Part shown: piece by piece, positions 1-11,084 of the stretch
Layout: every line of letters starts with the position of its first letter
Position numbering within the stretch: position 1 is the stretch's first letter
Source: Edaphochlamys debaryana
Lineage: Eukaryota; Chlorophyta; Chlorophyceae; Chlamydomonadales
DNA: 64,000 nt
Assembly (NCBI GenBank): GCA_016858145.1
Contig: JAEHOE010000133.1
Coordinates: 62,001 to 126,000, forward strand
Direction of reading: 5' to 3'
Made by a program: the position numbers and the translations under genes
The notes under the pieces: model-generated
Told to the model about the DNA's origin: nothing
What the model saw: only the letters and a program-made list of their open reading frames with translations
The model's database searches: none

Positions 1-213
1 GGGGTCTAAGTGCAGAACGCTCCGACCGGCTGGTCGACCACACGGGCTTGCCGCCTGCAAGCCTGGGTGCCCCCTAACAGCAGCCCACAAGGGCGGTGAG
101 CCACGGCTATCACCAACGAAGCCTCAGCTAGGGAGCTGCCAAGGGGAGTGTCCCCGCCCGTCCGTGGGCCACCGACCGCAAGGGCTGGACAGCCACACAC
201 CATGCCCCCGGGC

Positions 214-900
214 TCACAGATAACCTTGCCGCATCCACCCCTCCCCCTCTAAGTACAGGATATCCGCCCCTTTGATCCAGCGAGGCTTGAGGCCCTTTGT
301 GCGGAGCCTAGCGAAGACTGGCTGCCGCTTCTTCCGCAGCGCCCTCCCTAGGGCCGTGAGGTAGGGCGCCACCACCACCCCGCTCGCCTCCCGCACCTCC
401 TTAGCCCGCAGGCGGAACTCCGCCCGCTGTGCGGTCGTCACCCCCAGCACGACGTTCCAGCCCCCCTCACCCTTCCAGCACCGCTGGACTGACGCGCTAA
501 GCTGGCTGGCGCCTGATGGGCCCAGGCCTGACATGTCGCCCGACTTCAGCCGGTCGGCCATCTGGTCCGAAACCCCCCGCAGCAGCAGCCGGCCTGGGTC
601 CTCCATGGGGGTGTTCTCCACGATCAGCTCGGTAATCCGCTCCACGCGGTTGATGTCCTTGAAGATTTTGTCGACGTCATTGTCGGCGAGCGTGAACGCC
701 TCGAAGACATTGGTTTTGTGGGAAGCGAGCTCCTCCCTAAGCGTGGATACGTCGCGCTGCAGGGCAGCGTGCCGCTCACTCAGTCGCTCACTCAGGCCCC
801 ACTGTGGCCCAACGCTGTTACTAGGATAGCAGTGCAGTGATACTCTGGTGCGGCCGCGGCGCACTGCCGCTCCGCAGTATCCGTCCCCTACCTCTACCAC
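214..900 (-). pseudogene. LINE ORF1-like fragment (coiled-coil plus RNA-binding-like C-terminus)
   Basis: An open frame of 228 codons ends at 214. Its first third has a heptad-like charged stretch (SERLSERHAALQRDVSTLREE) that would form a coiled coil. Its end carries the pattern 'ARLRTKGLKPRWIKGADILYL', which resembles the C-terminal RNA-binding domain of L1-type ORF1 proteins (basic residues, then a hydrophobic strand and a glycine turn). The 5' side is not a convincing start, so the true N-terminus is probably missing. It lies on the same strand as two reverse transcriptase fragments at 1091-4815, but after their C-termini. It therefore belongs to a different LINE copy, whose ORF2 would lie left of the window. 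Assignment as ORF1 rests on pattern and context only. Confidence 0.5.
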
Positions 901-1090
901 GGCCCCGTTACCTTCCGCATACGCTTCCGCACCCGCTTTACCCTGCCCCGCACTGGAGTCCCCCTTTCTGTGCTCCTACCCTCCTTCCCTACCCCCAGGG
1001 CTGTACTGTACCGTACCCGAACCCGTACGTACCAGTCTACCAGCCCTGACTGCTGGGCGGACCCCCGTACGTGTCCCGCAGGGTGTTGCC

Positions 1091-2213
1091 CTACCCCTGG
1101 GGTCCTGCTAGTCCGTCCCGCTGCCCACTTGGCGGTGTGCTGCTGCCTGTGGTGACCCAGCCATAACGGTCTAGGGCGCTCTGCGGTCGGTTGCTGCCTC
1201 GCTCACCCCTCAGTCGCGAAAAAAATTGCTGGGTGGTTGGCGGCGCCCTGCCTCCCGGCGCGCGCGGCCGACAACGGACACGAGCCCAGAACTCCGCAAT
1301 CACTTGCACACCAAGCCGAGAAAGGGTGGCGTGCCCAAGCGGGGCACCCGACTCTGGGCGTGCGGCATAAAGCCATTGACGTCCCCGCTCCAGAGCGGCT
1401 ACCGCAGCCAAGCAATCCACGTCCCAAGTCATCACACCAGACACTCCCGCAGGGGGAGTCACGAGTCACAAATGCTGCTTGCCAAGGGCATAGCTAGGGG
1501 TCCATCTGTACAGTTCTTCTTCACAGCAAGACCAGAAGTGGTGCGCCCGATCCCCTTCATCCATCTGCACACCACACGGGCACACCGCAGGGGCTGCACC
1601 CCGAGCAGTATCAGCTGCATGCATCCCAAAACCCGCAAACCCGTTAAGAGCCAGACGCCAGAGCGAGCGGTTCTTTGTGTTCCGGCTCCCACCACAGCGC
1701 CCAAAGCCGCTGCAGAGCTGCGGCGAACTCTAACAGAGGCTCAGACGGTGGGGCGGGGAGAGACAGGGCCTCCGCAACGAAGGGCCGATGGCGCCGCACC
1801 AGCGATTCCGCTGGGGCGGAGAGTTGAAGCTGAGTATGTAGCGGCCCGCACCGTGAGCTGTGACACGCGGCAGGGAGCACCCGGCGGCAGTGTCCAGCCA
1901 GGGGCGATGATGCGACAGGCGGCCAGCAGCGGCGGGGCCGCTGCCGGCCCACCAGGCGCCAGACGTGCAGCACGTGCAGCCTCCATCCAAGAAGAGGGAT
2001 GCGTTGTAGTGCGGTTAGTCCCGCATCACCTTCGGGTAGTTTCCTACATTGCCCTAACCGCCACAACCAACACCACGTCCAGTCCTCGGTGTTTACAATG
2101 AAGGACCCCCCTGGGGTCACAGCGCTGAACGCTGGGGCCAAGCGACCCACCTCACGGGCTTGCCCCCTGCAAGCCAGAACGCAAGTCCCTGTCATAACTT
2201 GCACTGACCACAC
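1091..2213 (-). pseudogene. Degenerate C-terminal piece of a LINE ORF2 (copy B)
   Basis: Three short open stretches in different frames line up in order with the C-terminus of the intact LINE ORF at 23.7-27.2 kb. They are a 'LQRLWALWWEPEHKEPL' block (about 1644-1740), a Cys/His block (about 1530-1640, in a frame that reads C-P-C ... D-R-A-H-H-F-W-S-C), and a 'WDVDCLAAVAALERGRQWLYAARPE' type block (about 1330-1430). Frames change at least twice between them, so this copy cannot make a full protein. The RT palm is absent. The 3' side below about 1200 has no similarity I can see. It is a decayed 5'-truncated LINE insertion. Confidence 0.7.
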
Positions 2214-2380
2214 TCAGGTCCCACCTTAGTCCTTGGCACGCAATGACCATGCTCAGCGTGTATCGATGGCCCCTCCTCGGCCGCGCCTCCTACCAGTAAC
2301 CGTTTACCGTTCATCATGTGCTCACACTGTTGGCCGTACACCTCTCGATCCTGGCTCTCCCGACCCCACATTCACTCCCA

Positions 2381-2580
2381 CTCTGCGGCTCCCTCCCGTT
2401 TGTTATGCGCCGCAGAGGACTATGTCCCCTTTCCGCAAGGTGCACATCCCATCAAACGCCACGTGTAGCTCACCCGGTCCCCGCCCCTGCCCTGCGACTC
2501 CCTCCCGTTTGTTATGCGCCGCCGGGCGAACCCCCCCCCCCCCCCCCCCTGCGGCTCCCTCCCGTTTGTTATGCGCCGCA
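2381..2580 (-). repeat. Three approximately 31-bp repeats with GCGGC/GCCGC ends and a C19 run behind LINE copy A
   Basis: Near-identical copies of tgcggctccctcccgtttg followed by ttatgcgccgca lie at about 2384-2414, 2493-2523 and 2550-2580. Each has 6-bp inverted ends (tgcggc/gccgca, one base changed in copy 2) and can fold into a small hairpin. A pure run of 19 C lies at 2531-2549 just before the last copy. On the minus strand they begin right after the end of the copy A reading frame (2599), which is where the 3' tail of a LINE would lie. Confidence 0.75.
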
Positions 2581-2598
2581 GGGTGTGCCCCGCCTCCA

Positions 2599-4815
2599 TC
2601 AAGGGGCGTCCGGGCCTGCATACTGCACTGATCCATCCGCCCTGGCCGCTAGGAAAGGGTGGTCGGTTGGGACCTCATCCCAGCCCCTGTGCGTGAGCCC
2701 AACCTCCGCAAAACACTGCAAACGGCCCTCAAACTCGCCTCGTGCTACTGCTAAAGCCTGTGCCATCATCAAGGAGTGGTCCTGAGCGTCCCTGTGCGCA
2801 TACTTGTACCTTCTGGCCCGGTCCATCGCGCATATCGCGGCCAGACACACCACGTCCCACACTCGCGCATGAATCCCGGTGCCCTCTGGGGGCACAGCAA
2901 GCCACACCTCGTGTCGTTTCACCGCCCTGCCAATACCATGACTGAGGCGCATACGAACAGCCACAGCGGCTGGGCAATACCAGAAATGGTGGAGCCGATC
3001 GCCTTGCTCCATGGCCCGCCCACACGGACACCTCGCCACGTTCTCAGTTCCTAACTGGCTCCGGTGCATGCCAAATCCCGGGAAGCCATCCATCGCCAGC
3101 CTCCACAAGGGCTCTTTATTGCCCGGATCCCACTTAATGCCCCACAACCTCGGCCAAACCGCTTTCAGACTTGCCACTGCTTCTGCTGATGCCGTGTCTG
3201 TGCCGTACGCCTCCTGAATGTAAAGTGCATGCTTCCGTGCTAGCTTAACCCGAGCCGGTCCCAATTGCAAGTGCGTGGCCAGGCTAACTGTCATCTTTGC
3301 CAAGCTGACGTCCTCCCAGCCTATGCCCCTGGCAATGTTCGCCCAAGCCTCTTCTTCCCCTGGGGCGGCCGCCTGATCGTCCACCCCCCGTGCTGCTTCG
3401 GCCCACCCGGCCGGGAGCCGGCTAATAAGCGCCCAGGCGCTGTCCCATGTCTAGTCCATTGCGGAGTGCTTGCGGGAGCGCTCCCACCTGCGTGCCCAAA
3501 ATGCTCTGTACTACCCTTTCGGTGTATGACCTGTTGATCTGGGCCCTCGCCCGTGCGAGAGCCCGACCTAAGCTGCCCTCCAGCCCGTGCATCCCTCGGA
3601 TGCGCTCAAGCTCATCTAGGCAGCGGACTGCCGTGCCTACTGTCCGCAGTCCCGGAACCGCGAACAGATCTGTGAACTCGCCTTCGAGGCCCCAGCTTGG
3701 GGCGTTGTTGTCGATGTTCCCCGCGGGCAGGGCTGGGTTGCCCCAAAGCGGTGCATTGTAGACCCAGGCTCCGGCTGGCATGGGAGCAATCACTTGGGCC
3801 TGGGGCAGCAGCGCTAGCGCGCCTGCCACGCGCACCAGTGCTGGTGAGGTTGCGCGTTGGACTGTGGCCCCCAAGATGCGGAGACCGATCGACGAGGTCG
3901 GGCGCCGCATTGTCAGGAGGCAGAGCGGGTGTGCTGCTGGGTGGGTTGAGCGGAGCAGGGAGACGAGCGGCGCGGTCCACGGCGGGCGGTAGCGGAGGAG
4001 GCCGCAGGCGCCCAGAATGCCACGGACTGCCGCACTCGCGTGCCTGGCGCCAGTGTGCTCGACGAGGGGGAGCAGGCCGAAGCCGCCAACTGCCGGGGAG
4101 AGGTACATGCAGCTCGTGGGTGCTCCTGCGGGCAGTGCGTTGGGGTTGTCCCTGTATCGAGCAGGCGTCATGTTGCGGTCGGTCAGGGCCGCCACCGTGC
4201 CCACTAGGTGCTCTGTCGCCGTACGAGGGGGTAGGCCGTTGTGCTGGCAGTGGTAGAGGAGGGTGCCCAGGCCGTAGGCGGACAGGCATGAGGCAACGCC
4301 GAAGGCTGAGAGGCCCATCCTCGCGATCAGAGTCAGGCGGCTGAGAAACTTGTCCAGCAGGGGGGGAGGGAGGGGAGTGGCCGCCGTTGGTTGTGTGGAG
4401 AACGTGACGCCAAGGGTGCGTGCAGAGGCGGCGAGGTGGAGGCCGGCAACCTGCTCTGCAGCCTGGGGTCCGGGGGGGGGATGCTGCTGGAGGGCTGGGG
4501 GCGGCGGCGTGCCGATGCGGAGGAGCTCGCACTTTCCCACGTTGAGGCGTTGGCCTGACGCTGCTGCGAAGGTGTCCATGGCGCTCATCAGGGCGGAGAC
4601 GAGGGCGGTGGATCGCAGGATCTGTCCGTAGTCATCTGCATACTGGCTGGCTGTGAGGCGCGTGTTGGCTAGGGCGAACCCCAGTTCAAGTCGCTTGAGG
4701 AAGGAGAGCAGGGCTTGTCCGGGGGCCAGGTAGAGAAGGGGGGCCAGCGGGCAGCCCTGTCGTACCCCAGCTGTAACTGCCTTATAGCTGGAAAGCTGAC
4801 CGTTGACCAAGGCAC
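2599..4815 (-). pseudogene. LINE ORF2 reverse transcriptase fragment (copy A), frameshifted
   Basis: Reads on the minus strand from about 4815. RT motif B is 'GVRQGCPLAPLLYL' (about 4705-4760) and motif C is 'QYADDY' (about 4628-4650). Next come a short proline-rich linker, thumb/connection blocks (INGLGTLLYH-like, DRNMTPARYRDNPNALPAG), a C-P-C-x9-G-D-R-L-H-H-F-W-Y-C cluster and 'VWDVVCLAAICAMDRARRYKYAH'. RT motif A and everything upstream are missing; the left edge meets short tandem repeats (tccagcactccag) at 4820-4866. The frame breaks once: a stop at 3422-3424 ends one frame, while the homologous protein continues in the next frame from about 3445. This is a 5'-truncated, dead L1-like insertion, closely related to the copy at 24.1-27.2 kb. 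Confidence 0.88.
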
Positions 4816-6165
4816 GTCCAGCACTCCAGTCCAACGCTCCAGCACTCCAGCAACGCTCCAGCAAGATACCTGCAAGCAGCAACTTCTGTCCTCGCTAGAA
4901 GGGTAGGGTACGCGCTGTGGCGCTAACCCCGAGGCTCTCACTAGGCCTACGTAGCCAAACGAGCCACGGAGACAGCACCGACGTAGCTACGTGAAACAGG
5001 CGAAAATACCGCCCAAGGACACGAACACGTACGCACACAACACCCGGCACCATGTGCCGTACACGCATGGGAACAGCTACCCGGTAACGTACGAAACCTC
5101 GGTTTCCTAAGCTGCGCTACGCTCCGCAAGGAAACCAGCTGTGGGATTGACTTGACTTACTTGACAGAGGGGGTGCGTGGTGGCCCTGCCTAGCAGATGC
5201 CTTTCAGGGGGGCCGGTTCATTCATTCGTGGTGGGCTGCCAACCCCCGCTACCCCCGCACAGTCCCCGTCTAGCTATCTACGGCGCCGCCAGGCCCCACC
5301 TACGTACGGTGCACCGTAGGCACGTGCCTGACCACGCGCTTCTAGCCAGAGCCTCATCAGCAGGGTACATGCCATCCCGGTAGCCCTGGCCGTACGTCAG
5401 GGTGGGCGGCCATGGCCGGGCGCGCGTGGGCTGGATCCAGCCCACGCACTCCGGAGTGCGTGCGGTGCGTGCCGGGTGGGTGCGCGCGTGCCAGCAGCAG
5501 TCAGGGGGGCAGTCAGGGGGGCCCTCAGGGCCCCGCGCGAGGCGGGGAGGGAGGCGGGAGCCGAAGGCAGCATTGCTGTCCGGTCGGTCCATCCAGTCAG
5601 GAGTCTGTGGGTTTCAGTCTTGACCCTGCCCCCCCACCCCCCCCCGAGCGAGGTAAGGCCGTCAGGCCGGCTGCCGCTCGCCGCGATGCCGTGGCGGTCG
5701 AGGGTTTGGAGGGCGATTGAGAATGGTTGAGGGTTGAGGGTTCACGTAGGCCTGCCCTTCGTTTCTAACACGGAGATGTGCTCCACGCATTGCATGCCTT
5801 GTAGCCCTTACCTGAATCACGGCTACGTCAAGAACAGGGGTTCGAGCGGCTGGATGGCAGCCTAATATTAAGCTGGCCTGCCTAAGACGGCCGAGCTAGC
5901 CGAGCTCGTCCTCCGTCCAATCCGGGCCTAGGCTAGGCCTGGGCCCGCCTGCAAAGCAGATCAGCCGACGCGCACCTGCTAAAGCTACTAAAGCTCGCGC
6001 GCGTGTGAGCTAGCGAGCATGCATCTCCTACTCCTACGTCCACTCCGATGTGGGCCGCCGTACGGCCCAGCGCCCAATCGCCCTTGAAGTGGCAAGCGTC
6101 CGCAGTGAGCCATTCTTACTCCAATAGGCCTTGAATCGCTCGCCCAGCCAAGTCACACGGCAACG
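4816..6165. other. Intergenic, no gene seen
   Basis: Short tandem repeats (tccagcactccag, about 20-bp period) lie at 4820-4866, directly at the truncated 5' edge of LINE copy A. The rest holds only short chance frames. The stretch just before 6166 is the likely promoter and 5' UTR of the cysteine-module gene; I see no clear TATA box. Confidence 0.5.
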
Positions 6166-9100
6166 ATGACCAGCAGCAAGCGGCCGTTGCGCGCCCGCTG
6201 CAGGGCCTCTTTACCCTCGCAAGCTGCCTCGCTCTTCCTCGTTCTGGCCATCGCCTTTGTCAGCAACGGTAGGTCAAGCTGTTGGGGTGCTGCTGTCGAG
6301 AAAATGCTGTATGCATGCATCTGCACGTGTGTACCACGTTGGCCTACGCAGGCTGTTGTGCTCTCGCAACCCCTGCGCTAACGCCGAGGTCATCAGCAGC
6401 AGCCAGCAGCATCGACAACAGCATTGAACCTTACGTCGCCATCAGCCGCCGCATGATGATCTCCCCTGAGTTAGCAGCCGCAGGCGGTATGGTACTGGAT
6501 GCCGCTGTCGGGGCTGTATTTGACGCGGCCATAACGGCCATCAAAGACGCTTTCGGCAAGGGCGATGGTTTCCAGGTGGGTGGAGCGAGGGTGGGTGCCC
6601 AGCGGGGAGGGTGTCCCGCCCCTCCCCCATGAACTTGACTGAGCACGTTGCTTGATAGTGCGCATGGCGGCCTCCTCCCCCCCCGCATGGCGGCCTCCCC
6701 CCCGCTTTCTGCAGATCCGGCCCGCGCTCAACCCGCTCCAGGCCATTACTGGCGTGTGTCCGTACGAGCTGCGCCAGCCTGCCTCATGCTCCGGACCTTG
6801 GTGGTGTTCGCTATTGTGGAATGTCGGCAAATGGGAGTGCGACGGCGCCCCGACGCGCCAACTCAACACCGCCGGCTCGGATCAGGGCTACAACTTTGCG
6901 TACAAGCCTGACTCTAAGCTCAGCGTCCGCATTGGCAGTTGGGGCATGTGCCTGAACATCTGGGATGGCCAGTCCAGCCAGCCTGCGCCGCAGAGCAATG
7001 CCAGATACAGCGCGTATTTCACGCGCTGCGATAAGGGATGGGACGCAGGAAATGTGCAGGACATGCTGATTGACGGCGACACCGGCCGCCGCGTGCAAAA
7101 GGACTACCGAACGCCCTTCTTCAAAATCAGGGTGAGGACTGTGCTTTGTGTGTTCCCTCCATCCGTGCCTAGCTGCCATGCCTGCAGAGGGTCTCGCGCA
7201 CGCAAGCGATCACACATCTGTTGCTACCCTACCTGCTGTGCAGTCGCTCTCCCGGGCCAACTGGTGCCTCACGTCAGCACCATCCGACCGCTTCATGCAG
7301 TTTGTGAAGTGCAACAATGACGATGAATACCAGCTATGGTTTGTTCCCTACAGCGTTTTTGCAGCGAACCTTATGAGTCCCCTGCCTGACACACCGCCAC
7401 CGAACACCAACGACAACTTGCTCGACGTCGGTGAGCATATATACACGTTCAAGCGGCAAGCGGCATATACATCTGCTCCCATGTGTGTTTCCATTCGCGC
7501 GTAGATCCAGGGGCTGTCAGTGGCACGCCTGGATCCATCACGGGTGATGCCGGGACCGTGCCTTGCAGCACCGCCAATGCTGCATGGGACGCGGCCGCTC
7601 AGCGTTGCTACTGTGCGGCTCCGTCCGTTTACGTCAGCAACGCCGCCTGCTGCTCCCCGGGCGGCGTTTGGGACGGCAGCAGCTGCGCGTGTCCCCCGGG
7701 CACAACATGGTCGGACGTGTCTGGGAGGTGTGACTCATCAAGTGACTCACCAGGTACCGTCAGGAGTCACGACCCTCACCCCTGCGCAAAACAGATGCAT
7801 GGAACTGAACCCGTTTTCCGCATCATGCCCCTTGTGCGTACAGGGTCGAAACAGCCTATGCTTGGCACGACTGTGCCGTGCAGCACTGCAAATGCGGCAT
7901 GGGACGCAGCGAACCAGCGCTGCTACTGCAACCCTCCTACCGGCTATGTCTCCAACGCGGCGTGCTGCTCACAGGGCGGGGCATGGGACGGCAGCAAATG
8001 TGTATGCGCGGACGGCACCGCTTGGTCGTCCTCTGAAAATGCTTGCGTGCCAGGTGCGGTGTATGTGAGCTGTTCTCATCTCTATCTTGAACAGCTTAGT
8101 AAGCGCAACATCTCTTATCGTATGCTTTCAGGGACGTCCGACAACACCCCAGCAGGGCTGACTGGGACTGTGCCGTGCAGCACTGCAAACGCAGCATGGG
8201 ACGCAGCAAACCAGCGCTGCTACTGCAACCCCCCAAATGTCTACGTCTCCAACGCGGCTTGCTGCTCCGAGGGCGGCGCTTGGGACGGGAGCAAATGTGT
8301 GTGCGCAGCTGGCACCCTTTGGTCGTCCTCTGCCAGCAGATGCGTGTCCTTAACCGGCTCTGGCGACAACGGTGAGCATGTGTACGAGGTCGTCATGCAT
8401 GAGCTGATTGCATACCTCTCCTGACGTCTTGAAAAATCACCCATCGCCACCACACCCACACCCGCTGACCCATACCTATCGTATCGTGCAGGAATTCCAT
8501 GCAGCACCGCCAACGCCGCCTGGGACGCCACCAATCAGCGCTGCTACTGCACTTCTCCCAATGTGTACGTGGGCAACGCCGCGTGCTGCTCCCCGGGCGG
8601 CATGTGGGACGGCACCAAGTGCACATGCCCCACAGGCACGAATTTCTTGGACGGCAAGTGTGTCACCAGCACCCACAATGACCCCAGCACCGTATCCTGC
8701 AGCACCGCCAACGCCGCATGGGACGCCACCAACCAGCGCTGCTACTGCGCTGCTCCCAACGTGTACGTCGGCAATGCCGCCTGCTGCTCGCCCGGCGGCG
8801 TGTGGGACGGCAGTAAGTGCGTGTGCCCACCAGGGACCTCATACGAAGGGACCAAATGTGCTGGCGCTGTCAGCTCACAGGTCCCATGCAGCACGGTCAA
8901 CGCAGCATGGGATGCAACTCGGCAGCTGTGCTTCTGTGCTTTGCCCAGCGTCTACGTCTCTAATGCCGCATGCTGTGCTCCTGGCAGCTTCTGGAACGGC
9001 CAAGCGTGCGCGTGCTCCGACGGAACTGTGTGGTCAGAGGAGCAGAAGCAGTGTGTCAGCAGCACCAGCACCGACAGCAACCCCGCTGTGCCCTGCAGCA

Positions 9101-11084
9101 CCGCCAACGCCGCATGGGACGCTGCAAACCAGCGCTGCTACTGCGCTGCTCCCAACGTCTTTGTCGACGGCGCTGCCTGCTGCTCCCCTGGTGGCGTGTG
9201 GGACGGCAGCAAGTGCGTGTGCCCCAAGGGCACGACATGGTCTGCAGAAACCAGCACATGCGTCAGCAGCTCTTCAGGCGTTGCCATTGTGCCTTGCGGC
9301 ACTGTTAACGCCGCCTGGGATGCCACTAACCAGCGCTGCTACTGCCCCTCGCCCAATGTGTACGTGGGCAACGCCGCGTGCTGCTCCCCGGGTGGCATGT
9401 GGGACGGCACCAAGTGCGCTTGTACAGACGGCACTCAGTGGTCCGACACCCAGAAGAAATGCGTCACTAAATCTGGCGCGGCGGTGCCATGCAGCGCTGT
9501 GAACGTGGCGTGGGATTCGGACGCACAGGTTTGCTACTGTCCCAAACCCAATGTGTACGTGGGCAACGCCGCATGCTGTGCGCCGGGCAGTGTGTGGGAC
9601 GGCGGCCAGTGTGCCTGCGCCACGGGTCTTATCTACTCTGACTCTGACAAGCGCTGCATTGCAATCTCCGAAGGTGAGGTGGACTCAACAGGTGGCGTCT
9701 GCACCGCGCGCGCGCCTACTGCTACCTTTTGACATGCTGCTAGCGTTTATCCCAATACCAAGCAGGGGGGCTTGACTCGGTTGCCCTTCCTTTATCATCG
9801 GCAGGTTCCCCAGTCGCGGCAAGTGTGCCATGCAGCACCATCAATGCAGCCTGGGACGCCCCTGTGCTGTCCAACAGTGGGCGTTGCTTCTGCAAGTCCC
9901 CCAACGTGTACGTTAACGACACGGCCTGCTGTGCCCCTGGCGGCGTGTGGGACGGCAGCAAGTGTGTGTGTCCCAAGGGCACGACATGGTCTGAAGCCAC
10001 GCAGGCGTGCGTAGCTGCGACTGCAACCGCTAGTAAAGGTGCGCGCTCAATGTACTTCTCCCACTATTACTACCCATGCTCCCACGCACGTGTGACCGCT
10101 GCTGCGTCTCACTTTGCAGTTGCCGCCGTGCCGTGCGCTGTCGCCAACACTGCCTGGAGTGATGCTGCCAAGCAATGCATCTGCAAGCCCCCTAACGTGC
10201 TTGTGAGCGATGTAGCCTGCTGTCCCCCCGGAGCGGCATGGGACTCTGGGTACTGTGTGTGCCCCACCAACACCTCCTGGTCAGCGTCGCTGGCCAAGTG
10301 CATCACCGCCGCCGCTCCTGCAAAAGGTGTGCTGGCAATGAAGCTGCACGTACGTGTTCCTGCCAGGAGAGCCGGGGTTGTAGTGCACGCTCACAATACT
10401 CACGCCGCTTATGGTGCTGCGTGCGCTTGTGACTGCCGCAGCCTCCACGACTGCCCCTGCCGCTGTGTGGTTCTCCGCCCTGGCCGGCACCCAGGTCGTG
10501 TGCACGGCAAACTCCTCCACCTACACCGCGTCCCTGTGGTCTCGCATCACACTGAAAAGTCTCTCTTTGAAAGGTGGCGCCGTAAGCCTCGGCACGTACA
10601 GCGCAGCCCTGGGCAAAGGAATGTTCAGCTTCAAAGGCGGTGCTGCGTGCAGCGGCGGCCAGCTCTCCGCCACCCTGACGGTGACGTGTGCAAATGGTAC
10701 TACCTCCTCCACCAAGTGTACCAAGACGTCCGCTTGCGCCTACTCCATTGTTTATGCCACGCGCCTGGCCTGCGGAACTGGTGGGTGGCTCGGCAGCTGC
10801 ATGGATGGGTAGGAGTTGTTCACGCTGTGCCCGCCATGTTGCTGCTCATGCTACTCCGCTGCTCGTGACCTGTAGGAACGCCGGTGCCGTGCTCGACCCG
10901 TTACGCCACATATGATGCGGAGCTCCACAAGTGCGTGTGCCCTCTCAACACCAAGCGCACCGGCAACGCGGCGTGCTGCCCGCCCGGCAGCGGCTGGCAA
11001 GGAGGGAAGTGCACCTGCCCAACCGACACACACTTTACCAATTCGACTATGTCATGTGTGAAGTCGGTAGCCGAAACGATGTGA
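6166..11084 (+). CDS. Secreted protein with trefoil-like head and twelve eight-cysteine modules
   Basis: Twelve exons join in phase: 6166-6268, 6397-6575, 6715-7131, 7244-7430, 7505-7753, 7844-8053, 8132-8371, 8492-9673, 9805-10038, 10120-10326, 10442-10780, 10876-11084 (1251 residues). Residues 1-34 are a signal peptide (basic start, then LFLVLAIAFV). Residues about 95-290 hold two C-L-x...C blocks ('GMCLNIW', 'NWCLTS...YQLW') like the QxW repeats of ricin-type beta-trefoil lectins. Then come 12 modules of the form C-x13-C-x-C-x11-CC-x10-C-x-C-x12-C, with conserved NAAWD, NAACC and WDG. One in each of exons 5, 6, 7, 9, 10 and 12, and six in exon 8. Exon 11 (residues about 1070-1182) is a separate beta-rich Ser/Thr/Gly domain. 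Every intron after exon 4 is phase 1. Probably extracellular matrix or cell wall; ligand unknown. I do not recognise a named family. Confidence 0.87.

Noticed and set aside
1226..2101. 291-codon plus-strand frame
   Set aside because: Opposite the decayed LINE copy B, which explains the DNA better; no domain seen.
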